Shown one piece after another: positions 63,201 to 64,000 of a stretch of 64,000 nt of DNA. The notes below the pieces were generated by a model. It saw only the letters and a program-made list of their open reading frames with translations, did not search any database and was not told where the DNA came from. Numbering within the stretch: position 1 is the first letter of the stretch; every line of letters starts with the position of its first letter. The stretch comes from CAYTGM01 sp964437365 (GTDB lineage Bacteria > Sumerlaeota > Sumerlaeia > SLMS01), in NCBI GenBank assembly GCA_964437365.1, contig CAYTGM010000022.1, positions 1-64,000 on the forward strand. The letters are read 5' to 3'. Position numbers and translations under genes: made by a program.

Positions 63201-63824
63201 ATCAACCCAGCTCGAAAGGGTCTCAAATTCACCGTTGGAGTCAGGCATCACTGGCGGGGGAGAAGCAGGTGTTGCTTCTACTGCACTTCTAAGCTCTACA
63301 AGCCGTTCATTTAACTCTTTTTGTCTTCCGATGCGATCGATTGAGCTCGTCGTTGAGTTTGTCAGTTTTTCTCTTGATGATTTGAGCTCAAGTTCACGGG
63401 CTGAGATCTCTGCCGCGACGACGGATGGAGAGGTCAGGTCGTCGAAAGACTCTACAGCATTTTCCGTTGTATCAAGGCTTTGTTCCAGCTTGTCTATACG
63501 TTCCGGTGCCCCTCGAACTTTACTACCGAATTCTTCCTCTTTTGATTTGAGTTGCTGAAGACGTTCCAGCTTATTGATCAGCTCATCATATTTCCCGGTT
63601 AGGGCGGTCTTGCTCAGTTCATCCAATGACCCTCCTTCTACGCTTGCCTTTAATTCGCGCACTTCTTGAAGTGAGGGGATTCTGTTCGTGTCACGAGGCG
63701 ATACGTTTTCTGCCATGGATGACTGTGCATCGGAATCAACCTGAGGCTCTTGTGACCAGGAGACAGAAAACAGAAACAAGAGAATGAGAAAGTATTTGAG
63801 GGAGTTCAAATTATGACAGTGCAT
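60282..63824 (-). CDS. mscK: MscK/KefA-like mechanosensitive channel
   Basis: 1180 residues. A signal peptide (LILLFLFSVSWSQ) is followed by about 470 residues of coiled coil (Glu/Lys-rich helices from EVRELKASVEGG to LINSIEKYDRY), a large periplasmic assembly, then about ten hydrophobic helices (from about 510) and the MscS core at the C-terminus: pore-lining helix VSVGLGFGLQEIFANFVSGLIILIERPIRVGDTV and GDVSGQVTSIRMRATVITDWDRRELLVPNREFVTGRLVNW. The channel opens under membrane tension to release solutes. The acidic/Lys tail after the core is species-specific. It converges with the ADP-ribosylglycohydrolase gene. Confidence 0.93.
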   Translation of the reverse strand: MHCHNLNSLKYFLILLFLFSVSWSQEPQVDSDAQSSMAENVSPRDTNRIPSLQEVRELKASVEGGSLDELSKTALTGKYDELINKLERLQQLKSKEEEFGSKVRGAPERIDKLEQSLDTTENAVESFDDLTSPSVVAAEISARELELKSSREKLTNSTTSSIDRIGRQKELNERLVELRSAVEATPASPPPVMPDSNGEFETLSSWVDSTLEWVDSALKRTEIKALEEEKQYLDLAKRIDPLVNQLAERRIDILNSELEKLRAQLAEIREQRNETRKNETESIIENTDGVIANLGAENIRLLKEHTGPESIVRRINDYSKSIESEQTTLKSLRESFESTEQRLEIIGLNRDVAEMLRNAQKRLPPVFQVKTSLNETKSQLPDIQIRLLELNEEKRNLSRSLDEKVQEYAREIKAAQPDLPETELEEKRATVEELLQERLSILDNLTLDYEKLFQLALEKSTIQTELINSIEKYDRYISEKTFWIRTNSIFEKETWSNFIASISWLATPEIWKKLLITFKNDLLGGYPPLYATILVLISVIVLSRRMKAHVRKIRENDKNATSMKNFYYEVFTTIVLSLPLPIIFVIISVLLNDLQSSEQLSKALAVGFLEPTPMIFLITLYAQFIRPKGILRRHLSWPAESLKAQRFHLHWASFLILPFIILGIIIEDLGNSNNTAAYGVVVYPLIFLTSAVLYFIVLDPNRVCLRSLEIISGSNPLRILTNFFRYTLTILCLTSAVLAILGYYHISDILANRLLYSVLVAIFLLIIEALANRILSAKIVKLVQRTRFLRFKNRSKQKQKPVYHASQIIPKVESSEEEDYDSDRIARESKSFIRWTAVTIYICLLWLIWSDTFPVLSKLDTVYIYGAKSFFPSADEIDSMATGTVLSLSDVITSLVVIFFTVIITRNLPSLLEISILPRFNLSRSVRYAIASLSRYAIIIVGISMAFSAIGIGWSKVQWLAAAVSVGLGFGLQEIFANFVSGLIILIERPIRVGDTVTVGDVSGQVTSIRMRATVITDWDRRELLVPNREFVTGRLVNWTLSDTTSRIRVDVGVAYGSDTRKAREILEEIGRKHPHVLKDPESFAVFTGFGDSFLDVRLYCYLPNRDLLWPTLTDLHTEIDERFKEAQIEIAFPQRDVHLRSMDFSLYPKEEEVAKAKELYDEQIENDKKDEGHEEGKSS

Positions 63825-63890
63825 TGGGAGTTCGTCGTTTCCAGTTCAGCAGGATGATTGAGGCCTGTTTTGTAAGGTTACAATAATTTA

Positions 63891-64000
63891 CTAAGATGGT
63901 AGGTGGCAATTCCCGAGTCCGTTCTTCTCCAGATAGCGCTGGTGATACTCTTCTGCTTTCCAGAACTTGTCGAACGGAACAACCTGAGTCACAATCGCTC
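63891..64000 (-). CDS. msrA: Peptide methionine sulfoxide reductase MsrA, 3' end
   Basis: Only the last 35 residues are inside the window: TQVVPFDKFWKAEEYHQRYLEKNGLGNCHLPS before TAG at 63891. These match the C-terminus of MsrA, whose EEYHQxYL segment is diagnostic, and NCH near the end is the resolving Cys position of some members. The rest extends beyond the right edge. Confidence 0.85.
   Translation of the reverse strand, partial: AIVTQVVPFDKFWKAEEYHQRYLEKNGLGNCHLPS

Overview
The window suggests a free-living diderm (Gram-negative) bacterium of moderate G+C content. It encodes an Omp85/BamA outer-membrane assembly protein, a MscK-type channel, lipoprotein and signal-peptide proteins, a type II secretion/type IV pilus-like pseudopilin operon and a sigma-54 response regulator. 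The two GspG-like pseudopilins carry a PNFLEAQTR motif just after the N-terminal helix. From memory this wording is common in poorly cultivated phyla such as Sumerlaeota, Hydrogenedentota and some planctomycete relatives, but the phylum cannot be fixed from this window. No rRNA, CRISPR array or integrase was seen.

Layout. 0.3-13.1 kb is a mostly minus-strand housekeeping block: bioB with a TerB-domain gene, adenosine deaminase, tsaB overlapping an unusual folK-tsaE fusion, a sigma-54 regulator, an HTTM/gamma-carboxylase-like membrane protein, and the run uppS-cdsA-flippase-rsmB. A tRNA-Arg(CCG) at 13.2 kb is followed by a hairpin, a phased 9-bp repeat and a CPA2 antiporter-EIIA fusion. 15.2-21 kb is a degraded accessory zone: interspersed repeats, an Rhs C-terminal remnant, a membrane ORF whose stop codon lies in an IS66 end, a broken IS66 element, glf, and a NADAR pseudogene.

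21-38.5 kb returns to chromosomal genes: a URO-D-family protein, a trpG/pabA - unknown - tandem retropepsin lipoprotein - NIF3 run, M32 carboxypeptidase, SGNH hydrolase, MBL/beta-CASP nuclease, RidA, pseudopilin-like proteins, PrmA, and two sugar ABC permeases preceded by two LacI-type operator-like palindromes. At 39.7-41.6 kb a SUKH/DUF1963 module is bracketed by a 42-bp near-perfect duplication of the bamA 3' end, which looks like an insertion scar.

43.9-52.6 kb is the most unusual part: a run of small plus-strand genes, several resembling polymorphic-toxin immunity proteins (DUF1851/Tdi1-like and others), separated by recurrent palindrome-rich non-coding segments and with no toxin gene beside them. 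It resembles a cassette-like store of orphan immunity genes. 52.6-58.4 kb holds a compact pseudopilin/secretion operon (two GspF, four pseudopilin-like genes) followed by a receiver-PATAN regulator. An ADP-ribosylglycohydrolase, a large MscK-like channel and the 3' end of msrA close the window.
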